From Pezizomycotina sp. ARF18 (Eukaryota; Ascomycota), in contig AZLU01000150.1 of assembly GCA_002224055.1 (NCBI GenBank), positions 36,349 to 100,348 of the forward strand: a stretch of DNA of 64,000 bases, read 5' to 3'. Every line of letters begins with the position of its first letter. Within the stretch, counting starts at the first letter, position 1. The notes beneath the pieces are model-generated. The model was given only the letters and a program-made list of their open reading frames with translations, did not search any database and had not been told where the DNA came from. A program made the translations under genes and the position numbers. Of this stretch, positions 33,395 through 45,140 are shown piece after piece.

Positions 33395-36095
33395 ATGGCA
33401 GACGTCCCGCGCTGCTGGAACTGCTGGGGCGTCGGCCACAGCCGCACCATGTGCCAGAAACGCAACCTCACTCCGCCAATCCGACGTCCTCCGTAAGACC
33501 CTCGAATCCCATCCCAAGGAGAAGCTCGAGTACGCCAATTTCCTTCAGGCTTCCGTCTGCTTCAAACTGCTGGAAGTGCTCCGGCCACATCGACGCCAAC
33601 TGCTCCGAACCCCACAGGTCGCTGAAGGAGAGGGAGCTGCTGAGGTGCAAGCTCGGCGTCCCCTTGCCGCCCGAGTGGGGCAGGATACTCGCGGATAAAG
33701 GCTACAGGCTTTAACGAAGAGATGGAAGAGGACTTCGAAGACGACGATTACGAAGAGGGGAATATTACGAAGACTTCGACTTCTGTCAGCAGCAACGTTG
33801 CTGGGAGGAAGCAGGTTATTGCTCCGCACAGCAAAAAACCCATCGAGGTTAAGCCCGCGGGACCGACGGGGACTTCACACTGCTGGAAACTGCTGGAAGA
33901 CGGACCACGTCACGAAGGACTGCAAGCAGGCCCGCTTCCCGAACTGGGAGACCGAAAGGAGGCGTAAGGAGCTCGGCCTGCCGTCCCCACCCCGAGGGTG
34001 CGTACGAGGCGTTTTTGGATAACCTTCCGTGCTTTAACTGCTGGAGGACGACTGATCACTGGGAGGGTGATTGCCCGGAACCCCAGCGTAGCCTCGGCGG
34101 TAGGGAGCAGCAGCGTTTCATGCTCAAGCGTCCGTGCCCGCGTAAGTGGCGAGAGATACTTGAGAACCGCGGACGTAAGCCTATGGGCACCAAGACGCAG
34201 AATATCTCGCATGTCCCGGAGGCTCTCGCTATCCGCGGGGTTGATATGAGGGGATGGGACAACAAGAAGGTTCCCGACGCGGCTGCAGCGGTCGAGCAAA
34301 GGAACCGCGAGCTAGAACTCTGGCCGACGGTCCAGGGCCACGATCAGAACGCCGGAAGGCAGAGGCAGAAACTCGTCGCTGCTGGCCCTGTTAAACCCCC
34401 GCGGCTCCTGCTAAACCTCAGGATAAGCGTACTGAAATTATCGAGATCCTGACGAAAGCGGCCGCTAGCAACGGGTGGATGCCGCCGCACGTACGCAGTA
34501 GGATTCCGCGGATATCCTTCAGGAGTTTGACAGGACTAAAAAAGATCCCGATGTCTTCTGATCAGCAATATTGATTCCGCCGCTTCCGTCACCACCGCAG
34601 CGCTTCCGCAAACAACAAGGAAACCAGGGGTCCACTTCCTACTATTCAGGAGCAGCCGCAGAACGATGAGAATATCGATGCCAACGCTAACGCTCCCAAG
34701 AAGGTCTCCGAAATCCGCGAAGGGGATCCAGAAACGGCGTCTCGAAGAACGCCTTGACTATGCTCTGGCTCAATAACATCGACGGAAACCAATCCTTGCA
34801 GAACAATCCGCAGCCACAACAACCGCCCCCGCAGCCGCCAATGCAGCAGCCGCAGAACCTCATGGACATGCCGCTTATCGAAATGACGGATTCCGCCATC
34901 CAGTCTAGCACCCCAAACGAGTCTTCCGTCGGCCCAGGAGCTTCAGCCAGCCAGCAGGACAACGCCAACAACCTCGACTCCCTGGTTAACCTCCAGTTCG
35001 AGCCGAGCGCAGACCTCCAGAACATGTTCACCCTACGGACAGTGACATGAAGCGCGCTGGCGCCATGTCTGCGCTCGAGCAAGCCAGGCAGATCATTGAT
35101 GCCGGTGGGAATATTAACCGCGCGCATTTGCACAGTATTATGGAGGTTACAAAGAATGTTAGTGGTGGTGATAATGCACTGAGAGCGAGAGGGATGATGA
35201 GGAAGAGGAGTTTTCGGAAGATGGGACTGCGAAGGGGAATTATGTGCAGGCTCCTGTTGGTTCGAACAATGTTCATGGTATGCGTCCGTTGGCGTCGTCT
35301 ACCCGCCGCCGGAGGAGATTCCTTCTGTCATCGAGTACGTCACTGTTCAGGCCAACTCTAGGGACGTCCGTGATGGATCCGCTGACGGGCATCACAACGA
35401 AACCCTCAACGCCAACCCACGACGCACCCGGCGAACTAAACATACACTCCATAACGTCCGCCCTCTCGCACATCTCTCACCGCCACAGCGGCATGGAATC
35501 CTCCCTCCGCGACATCGCGTCCCTCCTAAAGCACGCGTTCCCACACACCGAACAGTCCGCCAACCCTCACGACATCGCAACTCTCACCGCCAAATTCACA
35601 AATTAGAAACCGACCACGCCCTCGCGTCATCTTCAATCCTCTCGCTCGTCGGCGATCTGCAGCACCGCATGAATAGCATCGAAGACCGCATGGCGTCTTC
35701 AGAGATGGCGACGGGTTTTCATGAGGTTCTGGACGACGTTCAGAAGAGGTTGTACCAGTTGGAGATGTTCACGCAGATAATTCAACCTCCGGCGCAGGTG
35801 AAACAGCAGCTACGATCCCTTCCGATGCAGCAACAGCAGTCGCTTCCCGAGCAGCAAAACGGTCAGAGGGATATCGAAGGATCGAACCGGGTCAGGGAAT
35901 CGAATTGGGAGCCCGTCCGCCAGCCCGCAACGCGGCGTCGCCGAATAAGCACCGCCATAGGAACAGAGTCACGGTGAGAGCGACGTCATACGCGAGGAGC
36001 GCATGCTCAGGGACGAGCAGCGCGAGATACGCTCCGCTGCGGCGGGGAGGGGCCGAGGAACTCGTGATTTACTTACTCTGTTGGTTTATTATTAA
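33395..36095 (+). CDS. four-zinc-knuckle / coiled-coil protein ZK4
   Basis: Largest member, about 880 residues. MADVPR (33395) leads to K1 CWNCWGVGHSRTMC (33412-33453, x4). K2 CFNCWKCSGHIDANC is at 33558-33603 (x5), K3 CWNCWKTDHVTKDC at 33881-33923 (x4), and K4 CFNCWRTTDHWEGDC at 34030-34074 (x5). K2 and K3 each hold exactly one extra A in an AA run, so they read out of frame as written. Each pair is followed by the family linker (ERELLRCKLGVPLPPEWGRIL; REQQRFMLKRPCPRKWREIL). A Q/P-rich middle, the helix MSALEQARQIIDAGGNINRA, then a C-terminal coiled coil (IEDRMASSEMATGFHEVLDD) with KRLYQLEMF and a charged end (REERMLRDEQREIRS). The repeated x4/x5 pairing implies duplication of a two-knuckle module. 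Confidence 0.75.
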
Positions 36096-36680
36096 TTTAA
36101 AATTTTTTTTCTTTCGTCTTTTTATTTTAAAATATTTGCTTTATTGTTGACTATCAAACATTTTTCACTGCGCGGCTGGAGAGAAGGGAAAATGCGGTTT
36201 TTATTATTCTCATTAAAAGGAGAGGCTATTATATGTTTTTGTTTCTGCGCATGGGTGTTTAGTATCACTTGTCAGTTCTTACAGTCTTACTTTAAATACT
36301 ACATTATGCTCTGCCTTCTTATAGAAGACTCGTCTTATCTCCTAGCTGGTATCTTGGGTGCCTCTATTATTTCCTTTCTTCCAATATTCTACACTATTCC
36401 CTTGGTTTATTCGCATCATTTCACTTCCAGGCCTTGCTGCTACTGCGTCCTAATCTCGCGACTTATGTTATCTGTGTTCCTTCAGAAGCCTGAGGGCTGA
36501 GGTAGCAAGAATATAATATCAGCTTTATTGTTTCAACTAAGTCTCTACAATAACCGAAATCTGGAAATCCCCATGCTGTTTTTTGTTTGTTATTTCCGTG
36601 AGGTAAAGAGGCAACCGAGATTCGTAACGTTCGATATAGACGACCCTACATCATAAATCCTACAACCTTTCATAACTATA

Positions 36681-37252
36681 CTAGCAGTACCTCTCAAACC
36701 TCAGTAATAAAGAATACAAAGAAAGATGCTTTGCACTACAGCTATGTAACTCCTTCGCTTTGCGTAGCTTGATCGTGATCTGCTTAGCAGACTTTCGTAA
36801 GCTCCACCAAGTATCCGACGTATCCCCCTTTCCCAGCTTTGAACTGTCCCGCCTATACCCCAACGGCTGCATACCGTCCAATGCCTCACCATGATCTCGA
36901 AACCCTTCTCACCCCTCTTTCGCACGCAGAAATGCTCCCAGCCCTGGTGCCGCTTGGCGTACATATCAGTATCCCGCCCGCGTCGTGGCCCAGCCACGTC
37001 GTCTCACTACCCGCGTCGTTCGTAAAGCCGAGCCAGCCCGCCGACCGGCAGCACACCCACTTCTGGGACTTCGGAGGCGGCTTGCCCGTGTCGATTCCTG
37101 AGAGACGATGCGGCCGTTTTCGTTGGTGAGGGCGTTTTTGGTGGTGGTTTCGGTGATGACGTAATGGAACCAGGTTCGGGGGCGTCTTCGCCTGTCAGTT
37201 TTATCGCAGGTTTCTGTTCGTACGGGGCGAGACGCGGCTTTATTATCGGCAC
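36681..37252 (-). CDS. hypothetical protein, 5' end uncertain
   Basis: Minus-strand pieces make sense together: APYEQKPAIKLTGEDAPEP, HYVITETTTKNALTNENGR, WVCCRSAGWLGFTNDAG, MYAKRHQGWEHFCVRKRGEK, GFEIMVRHW, then LGKGDTSDTWWSLRKSAK and a stop at 36681. A possible upstream part starts at 37595 (MAGVDIPHNLVIFIMN) and runs into a 25-base poly-A (minus strand), so its link to the rest is unproven. Cys and aromatic residues suggest a compact domain of about 100 residues. Family not recognised. Confidence 0.4.
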
Positions 37253-37286
37253 GTCATCCGCTGGAGATTCTCCGAACTTGTCATGG

Positions 37287-37311
37287 TTTTTTTTTTTTTT
37301 TTTTTTTTTTT
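37287..37311. repeat. poly-T tract
   Basis: 25 consecutive T. Confidence 0.95.
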
Positions 37312-37776
37312 CGTTGAGTGGCGGCGCGATGGATGAGAAGCTTTCGTTTATTTCTCTTAATAAACTCTTTGGAAGATGGAGGATTGGTCTTTGAAGTGTA
37401 TACCCAGCCCTTTTTATTTATCTCGGTAGAAAAGCCGGTAAGAAGAGATGGGAATTTTTTTGTACATGTTCGGCGCTTAGAGCGGGAAGGGGCAAACATT
37501 GTATCTGTACGCTTATTGGCTGAGCGGCAAGGCTTTGAAGCTTCGTTGTTCATTATAAATATAACAAGGTTGTGAGGGATGTCGACTCCGGCCAATAAAA
37601 CCTTTTCAGTACTTTCATTTACGGCTTCCAGAACGTAAAAACATACAGGGGGGCCGTTGCGCTTGCAGAAGCCAACCAGAAGTAGTATCCGGATTTGGAA
37701 TCCGGATCAGAAAAAGCTCATGCACTGATATTGACTTATTCAACGGCATCGTTTTACTTTTCAAATCTGGCAGCTA

Positions 37777-39035
37777 ACGTGGGGCACTAGCTGCGAGCCG
37801 GCACCGGCCAGCGAGCCAGCCATGCCAAGAAATGCCAAGACCACACTAAAATGACCATAAAATTCCATATATATATGTAAAAAATGACAATCGAAGGCTC
37901 GAGAACTACGAATAGTAATGGGAAGAACCATCTAGGGTCCTAACCAACCGGGTATTTAAATTATATAGTAATACATAGTAAAATAAATAATAGGTAGGGT
38001 TCCAGCCCCTAGTCCTCTTCCTCCGTCCCATTTCTCTTTCTCCCGGCCGTCGCCCGTAGATATAGCTCCCGCGCAGCTACTCCGTGCAGCTCTTCCGTAA
38101 CTTCGCGTTTTCTACTCTGGTGACGCGTATATTTATAGTATCGATACCCGCTGGTAGCTTACTATTATTTAATACTTTAGCCTTACTAATGTGCTACGGC
38201 CACCGGGCTCTGCCGCCTTCCGATCCGGTTCTAGGCGCGTAACTTAACATTTTCTACCTTCTATATATCTACTTATTTAAAGGACGTAGCTATAGCCTTA
38301 TAAATCTTATTAAATAGGGACATAATAGGCGCCAGAAGCCTAGGTTTAGTCGATAATATCTTCTCTAGCGTCGTTAGATACCGTACTAGGTTAGTCTTAT
38401 CGCGGGGGGTAGCTAAATCCGTTAGATCTAGGCCTCGAACTAAAGGGGGATCCTTGTAATCTACGCTTTAGCCAGTTTTTACCGATCCGGGCGCCGCTAG
38501 CTAGCTCTCCGGCCATATGACGTAGTATATTATAGCGTATAGGGAAGCCCCAGCTATACAATTTAGTATACCAGGCCTCGATAGTACTCTCGGTAGCGTC
38601 GGTAAGGAGCTATAGCTGGGCTGCTTCTGCACGGGGACTTTATACGGGCGTCCTTTGTTCGGTGCTTTAAAGTTGAAGGGGGGACCCTATGAAATAATGC
38701 CGTTTTATTGAGAGATGTCTATTTCCGGCGCGATAGCTATTGAGGGCTTCCGTTAGGCGTGCTTCCTTTTGCCCGGGCGTTAGGCTTGAATACGGTAGTT
38801 GATGGCCATGGTAATGTCTGAGCGCGTTAGTATTATTTAATATGTTGATAAAATAGAGTTCTATTGATTATAATATGTTAATCGATAAGCTTTTTGTTGG
38901 TGTATATATATAGGGGCCCGGAGCCACGATAGTGCCCGGAATGGCTATTTATTTTTTTTTTTTTATATAGCAGCCACCGTTGTCTTGGCAACTGGCTCGC
39001 TGGCCGGTACTGGCTCGCAGGATAGTGCCCCACGT
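37777..39035 (-). mobile_element. Fot1/pogo-like DNA transposon, internally deleted and RIP-degraded
   Basis: Inverted termini of about 60 bp start ACGTGGGGCACTA at 37777 and end in its complement at 39035, each bordered by TA (37775-37776 and 39036-39037). Length 1259 bp. Minus-strand remnants give a CENP-B/Tc5-type helix-turn-helix (TIEAWYTKLYSWGFPIRYNI, ARIGKNWLKR) and, almost directly after, the transposase C-terminus (LDLTDLATPRDKTNLVRYL, PIMSLFNKIYKAIATSFK). The DDE catalytic part expected between them is missing. Stops are TAG/TAA at places where Q or W fits, as RIP produces. The element is non-autonomous. Confidence 0.75.
37990..38650 (-). pseudogene. remnant of pogo-type transposase
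   Basis: N-terminal HTH region joined to the C-terminal region without the catalytic core; multiple stops. See the enclosing element. Confidence 0.6.
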
Positions 39036-39397
39036 TAGCTTTAAACTTGCACTTAAATTTATCGCAGTGCATCGATGTTGGTCTCGGGATATATTTAGTC
39101 GTAGGAACTTTCTTCATCGCGGATCCGTACATACAACTAGCATGCTAATCTTTCGCCTTGGAGGTCGGGAAGATCTCTGCGCTCAGTGCTTCGGCATATA
39201 TTGCGTCTACGATGCTCCTGCTAAGTGTTGCCAACTGATGAACCATTTGCCAAAGTTATCCAAGTTCATGGCAATAATACATAACCAGATAAATATTATA
39301 AATATTTTGGCCGATTTCTAATACAAAAATGTATCAATGAACCGGGAAAAAAGGAAAGAGAAGTTCTCTAAAGAGGAACAAAATATTCAGTGGGCTA

Positions 39398-39946
39398 CAG
39401 TTCTGTCATAAATGTTGGGACACCTGCCCAAGTGGGTCTAGATTGCCCGGAATGACACGTTCTGCTCACAACACAAAATCGCCAAACGATAGGATCTGAC
39501 GATATCTAATTATTGTAAAATGTCTAATTGTAGATAGGTATCAACGCTATAGCTATAAAATTATCGAATAAATGTTCTGTAATATAATCGGTAAGTCGCT
39601 GATAATCTCGTCTATTAAGAATAGAGGTTTAACCGGGCGACGACGACCCTGTACGTTGTTTTATTTTTTTATATTAAATAACGACTCGGTGAGCGGGAGA
39701 TTTTTATAGTCAGTTCTACGCTCAATCTCTCGGTATAAGCATCCCCGTGTATAATATACTAATATCTCTAGCCGTTGGCTATCTGACAGCCGCTTGCCGG
39801 CATTGTAAATAGGGTTAGTATGTAGAAAGGGATGTTATCCCGAGATTAGGAAGGTTGATATCATGTCGCTTAGTAAGTGGTTCGTGTTATACCGTGCATT
39901 TCTTGACCCACTTGGGCAGGTGTCCCAACATTTATGACGAGAACTG
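39398..39946. mobile_element. Tc1/mariner-type MITE (549 bp)
   Basis: Termini are inverted over about 40 bp: CAGTTCTGTCATAAATGT onward at 39398 and the complement ending at 39946, with one 1-base difference. TA flanks both sides (39396-39397, 39947-39948). The CAGT start and TA duplication are typical of Tc1/mariner. No coding capacity remains. Confidence 0.8.
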
Positions 39947-39949
39947 TAT

Positions 39950-40466
39950 GAGCTGGAACTGTCCGCTTCTTGGGGATGAATGTTAATCCTAATTCCTTGC
40001 ATTGACTTAAGCCAAGAACCGAATTAAAACTACAAATGGGCACCTCATGGACGTGTAATGTATAAATGTCAAAGCGCCAATGCCTTTGATCTCAGGAAAA
40101 CTTATGGACGTTATATTGGATAGTTTATGGTTAATGCGACTTCCGAAATTACAATTTGCAGGTAAACAAAGTTTCATGCAAACGGGATCAGCGCAGGCTC
40201 ATGCTCGGCAGAACAGTCCTCGAACGAACCCACTTATTCGCTTACGGAGCAGAATCTGGTATCGTAGGGGGTAACTTTACACGACATTTGCTCTACTTGA
40301 GCTTCGCGATAAGCATGACTCTAGAAGGACTGCAAGAAGAAAACATTTAACGGCGCATATTTTGCTCATCAAACCGCTGAATATGGCATGATCCTACATA
40401 GAACATATGATATCCGGGGATATGGTTTCTAGAAGTTTACTATATTCAGCTTCGTGGAAAGAACGC
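39950..40466. other. intergenic between MITE and secreted-protein array
   Basis: Only two overlapping 64-codon frames (40080-40350) without domain or signal; not called. Confidence 0.45.
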
Positions 40467-40474
40467 TATAAAAA
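40467..40474 (+). promoter_or_regulatory. TATA box of secreted protein A
   Basis: TATAAAAA, 152 bp before the start codon at 40619; a pyrimidine- and CAA-rich leader follows. Confidence 0.45.
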
Positions 40475-40618
40475 GCCCCAAGCTCGGCACTGGGAGATTT
40501 CATCACTTCAATCAACAGCAACGGCTTCGGCTTCAGTTTCTTAGAATAGCCTTCATCATTCTACCCCGTCGTCGCTCATTGCCAGTACCAGATATCCTTT
40601 TCAGAAGATCTCTCAAAA

Positions 40619-41394
40619 ATGAAGGCTGCTGTCCTATCTCTCATCCTTTCGTCGATGTCCGCGCCGAGCATGGCCGCCAATATCCTCTACAACGACATGT
40701 CCAAGGGTCGAGCCCTGTACTTTATGAACCACCTTATCGGTAATTCCGACATTAAAGCCTCCTATAGACACGCTTACGCCGGCAATGATCGCTGGTTCAA
40801 ACTTGCCCCGGGCTGCCCTGCTTCACTCAAAGACGTGGAAGTTACCCTTATGCTCGCCTCCGGCGCTCACGTCGTCAAAGCGGGCGCTCCGCAACCGGGC
40901 GGGAAGCAGAAGTGGCAAGCCGCCGCTACCAAGGACACCAGCAAGCTGAACGACGTCACTTACGACTTCCTCCTGAACGGAGGGGAGTGCGGACAAATCA
41001 GCATATCCAAGGAGAAGACGGAGGACGGGAAGAAGTATGCTTGGAAGAAGCCGAGTTTTAGCCCGAACGGTCACCCGGAGCTCTTCGGCCCCAAGGCGAT
41101 AAATCCGGAAGAGATAGTCTTAGGAGTCAAGAGCGCGGTCGCGAAGGTGGATAGGACGCTGACTGCGGGCGTATTACCGGCGTCGAGCTCGAGAAGAGCC
41201 AGCAGTACGATCGGGCGCAGAAGAAGAGGGTCGGGCCGCTGATCGCGATGTACCGCATCGGTCTGCCCAATGGCGAGTATGCGTGCGTTGGGGCGACGGA
41301 TGGGGAAATTTATACCTGTACGCCTTCAATCATGCAGCAGCTGAGAGAGGCTCTTGGATCAGGTGGCGAGGCAGCAGCAGCGTCTACCGTTTAG
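40619..41394 (+). CDS. secreted protein A of a four-member tandem family
   Basis: Signal peptide MKAAVLSLILSSMSAPSMAA, then NILYNDMSKGRALYFMNHL, IKASYRHAY, a CPASLKDVEVTL segment, DVTYDFLLNGGECGQISIS, and WKKPSFSPNG. One shift near 41165 is followed by DCGRITGVELE, MYRIGLPNGEYACVGATDG and a Ser/Ala tail, stop at 41394. About 258 residues. Cysteines fall at four matching places in the paralogues: CP, G-x-CG, YAC and YTC, suggesting disulphides outside the cell. This is the best-preserved copy. Paralogues follow on the same strand at 42.7, 44.4 and 45.1 kb. Family not recognised; a secreted effector-like role is plausible but unproven. Confidence 0.75.
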
Positions 41395-41989
41395 AAATGA
41401 GATTCAACATATATTTGCATCTTTTATTCGCTTAATATTTAAATATCACAAAGTGAAAGTTTTCTATATATAAGTTAAAGCTACGAGTGTTTTCAAAGTG
41501 AGTTTTCCACTAGAAATTTCAAAGAAGACCGCTTTACCGTCTCCTCGTATAGTTTCCCTCTGGTTGTATCTGAGACGACACTTGGGCTTGACATAGTTGG
41601 GCAGTGTTCTCGTGGAGGACTGCTTCCCCGCCTTGTCTTTTGCGGCTGGTTGGAGTGCTAGTATTTGCATGGCGTAGGGCCAATATGATCGATTCCATTA
41701 TTATGATTTCGGAAGCCTGTACTAACCAGTAAATTCGTTATCGCTCTGAATTAATTTAATCGTGATCTTTTGCGTGTGCCTTCATTTACGGGTAATTTGC
41801 ATCTGAGAACTGCTTCCAAGATTATAATACAAGTCGATTATAAAAGCATCAAACGAGACTAGCGAAAAGCGATATCTTTCTACGATGCTAACAAATTTTT
41901 GTTTGGTCTTTGAATACATACTAGCTATTGGGCATACCCCAAGGGGCATAACAAATCTATCAATATCGAAATAATACTTATATAACAAA

Positions 41990-42215
41990 AAAGAAATTTT
42001 AGTTAAAGATATTAAATTTTTAACTGTAGATATTAAAAGATTATAATAATAAAACGTTATATTTTTTAAAATAAATTATATATTATATATATATTATTAT
42101 TAAATTATAATATTATTAATTTATTATATATAATATTGTACATTCTTTTAATAAAATAGTTAGTTTTATATTAAATTTATAAGTTTAATCCTATCCTATA
42201 TTATTAAATATATTA
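41990..42215. other. AT-rich island
   Basis: Over 90 percent A+T with alternating TATAT/TTAAT runs, between secreted proteins A and B. Compatible with an old RIP-eroded repeat. Confidence 0.6.
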
Positions 42216-42683
42216 TAGATCTGCGCCAGCAATACATGTTGAAACATATAAAAGGAGTATTTTTGATTCATAATCCTTAGGTCACTACTGACTTATTGAT
42301 GATTGATGACGTGGTAGTTTTAAATTGGCGCAAGGGAATGCCGCGGTTTCCTCTGGGAGGCTGCCGAAAGCGTGCCTGCCTGAGCATGAAAATCACGATG
42401 CTCATACAGGGATACAAATTGACATGAGAGGTAGATTGCGCATTAAAATATGCTAAGTATTGGCGCTCAAAGCTTCTAGAAACAAAATTTTCATGTTCTA
42501 GAAGGATGTCAGAACGTTTTTAATGAGATTTAAATTGCTTCAGGGCCTCGTGGTCGATAATATAAGTAACTCCAGTTTTCCCTGATAGTCGTTCGTAAAT
42601 CGCACGATCAGCTACAGCCCCCTTCCCCGACTTTAGTGCCCTAATCATCTAGCTCTATCACTTAATATACCAGTCCCGCGGGC

Positions 42684-43410
42684 ATGATACGAGAAAACAT
42701 GAAGCCATCATCCATTCTCTCCTTCTCTTCCACTCTGGCTCTCTTCTGGGTACCAGCTATGTCAGCGAACATATTTAGGTCGAAAGACCGGGACTTCTCT
42801 CGCGGCCAGATGGCCAAATTCGCGGATATCATCCGAAGCGCCAGTAGCCCAAAGCTCGTCGCGGCATATGACAAGGCTTACAAGGCGGGTAGACTTGGCG
42901 CGGATTGTCCGAGTACACTGCAAGGTATCGATGTCAAACTCTTCACCGCCGACGGTGCCTATGTCGTTCGAGACAAGGAAGGGTATTGACAGGTTGAGCT
43001 ACTGCCTCCCCGAAGTACTTAAATGACATCGACTACGAGTTCAACTTGGAATACGGAAAATGCGGCATGGTGAAATTCTCCGAGGTTAATGCAGAGCGAA
43101 CCGCGTTGGAGTGGAAGGAACCGAAGTTTTTTTTCCCATCGGTGGCCGCGAAACACGCCGGATCAGAACTTGTTCGTAGAGCACCTCTACATTAGAAAGA
43201 AGCGGATTTATCGTTCAAGAAAGCAGGCGGATTTACTCGACCGGCGAAGAAGAGGTGGCGGTTTATGCGTTTTACCTGGCGATGCGTTTTACCTGATTAT
43301 GCGTCCGGCCACAAGATAAGAAGGTTATCAATTGCTATGAACCTAACATTAAGGAAGAGTTCGAGAAATTCCTGATAGGGGGCTTCGGGAACCGTAGTAG
43401 ACGCAAGTAA
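42684..43410 (+). pseudogene. secreted protein B (paralogue, frameshifted)
   Basis: Start at 42684 or 42699 (MKPSSILSF...), signal peptide ending near AMSA, then NIFRSKDRDFSRGQMAKFAD, KLVAAYDKAYKAG, CPSTLQGIDVKLF. After a shift near 42990: DIDYEFNLEYGKCGMVKFSE and WKEPKFFF. A poly-T shift at 43127 and further breaks separate these from VAVYAFYLAMRF and INCYEPNIKEEFEKFL, stop at 43408-43410. Each block aligns in order with protein A. At least four frame changes, one at a T9 run. Confidence 0.6.
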
Positions 43411-44389
43411 ATCACACTAATAACATTTTACACTGTCGTAATTCCTGTTTCTGTTTATAGATAGCTTTATAGAAAATCAAGGCTCGGGTGTTCTCCATTA
43501 AAACTTACCCATTGTAATCAGATTATTAATATCATTCTCCCTTATCGGGAAATTATGTAGTGGTGATTGCAGCCTTTGGCAATAATAACGTATCCGCTCA
43601 TTCAAATATACCGGATGTGAAATGTCCTAGATCTAGTGTATAACCGTTAGGGTTACTCGGCAAGTTTTTGACAATATAAGACTCTCCTAGAGCCCGGATA
43701 TCTAGGTTTCTGTAACCGATGCTGCTCATGTATCCTTCGTTAATTATTCTCTTCTAGAACTCCGTCATTTCTTATTCTTGAATAAAAGCCTGCTAGTTAC
43801 TGTCGAGCGCATCAATAGAGCCTTTGGCAGGTGCATGAACTCGATGTACGTATTCGGCTGTTCTTTCTTGGCATAATGCTTATATCTGGCTATTTGGCGA
43901 ATTTTATACGGTTTTCTATCGAGCTTCTAGAAAACGCTCGTATTTGCCGAGAACTGCGTACCTGAAATGCTGAAACCGCCTTTACATTTCCTTGTCCGCG
44001 AGAAAAAGCGGAGAGGCATGCGGTTGAGAGATGCCCATATAGCGAAGCACAGGACTAGTAGCTTGGTGTCCAATCCGGATAACAGGCAGAGAAAAAAAAA
44101 AAGGATTAGATGCTGGGAGCCTCGGAATGACGGCTTTTAGAAGTCAGTATGAGCCTTGGGTTCATGACAGCATAGTAATATAAGGGCAACATACATGCCG
44201 CCTTAATATAGTCTTTTCAGTCAGTAGACTCACGACACCGCGAGACGACTCGATGAATGAACGCCTAGGCCGTATAAAATTACCCATGGACGCCACTTCC
44301 GTGCACGACGTCAGACCAGGCAATGCTATCCATACCTACCTCCCTGTCTTCCACCTTCGAGTTTCCTTTCTAGATTTTCCCTCATAACT
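43411..44389. other. intergenic, no gene seen
   Basis: Spacer within the secreted-protein array; no gene-like frame. Confidence 0.45.
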
Positions 44390-44403
44390 ATCAAGTGACG
44401 CTG

Positions 44404-44890
44404 AAGAAGGATAACAACGCTGCCACGAAAAAGCCAAGATTCATTCTCTGTGCATTTGCTTTCGCCGCGATGGCTAAGGCAGCGATGGTACCGACTTAGT
44501 ACGACGTCTACTCAAACGAAAATATCTTTCATTCATAAACTTCATCCCGTAAACTTCCACGGTTCAAAAGGCTTGCAAGCACGCTTACCAAGATGGCCTA
44601 TTATCGACGGATTGCCCCAAATCTATCAAGGACGTTACCATAGTATCTTATCGGCGCTTGCGGCTACTCCGTTAATGACGAAAACAGCCCCATTGGATGG
44701 TCGCCGGGGTTTACCAATCGGTAAAAGACTTCAACGAAGCCGACTACAGCTTTATATTGGGTGGCGGGAAGTGCGGACCCTATCGTGTAGGAAGTGGATA
44801 TATAGGGGGAGATTCAGCCTTTTCCATGCGAAAGATAAGACCTCATGGGCCGATCCGGAGTTTGATCCTGCCAATAATCCGCTAGTTTGA
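44404..44890 (+). pseudogene. secreted protein C (most decayed paralogue)
   Basis: No ATG precedes the leader, which reads KKDNNAATKKPRFILCAFAF and AAMAKAAMVP like a damaged signal peptide. Recognisable blocks in three frames are YDVYSNENIFHS, DCPKSIKDVTIVS, and FNEADYSFILGGGKCGPYRV, each matching A, B and D at the same position. It stops at 44890, before the C-terminal third. Probably a true pseudogene. Confidence 0.55.
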
Positions 44891-45054
44891 TTCTGGCAAG
44901 TATCATGGTGTTGCATAATGCACTAAAACTAAGAACCCGGCACCAAAGCCACCGAAATACTAGCTGGGGCAAAGCTTATATACATATTTTTAAAAGTGTA
45001 TGGGCTAAGCTTATGGTTATAGAGGGTTTTTAGAGTTAATAAATGATCGAGTGT

Positions 45055-45122
45055 TCCCTCCTAGCGGGATTCCGACCGCGCAGCCCGGACGATATCAACT
45101 GATCAATTGCGCTCATTATCGT
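45055..45122 (-). other. tRNA-like fragment
   Basis: On the minus strand an A-box-like GCGCAATTGATCAG is followed about 25 bases on by a B-box-like GGTCGGAATCC (45077-45067). The acceptor arms do not pair and the spacing is short, so this is at most a decayed tRNA or SINE head. Confidence 0.2.
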
Positions 45123-45140
45123 CAAAATCATAGTAGGCAA

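Noticed and set aside
36144-36500. 118-codon hydrophobic frame after ZK4
   Set aside because: Lies in the AT-rich 3' flank. Hydrophobicity reflects T-rich codons; no start context or homologue.
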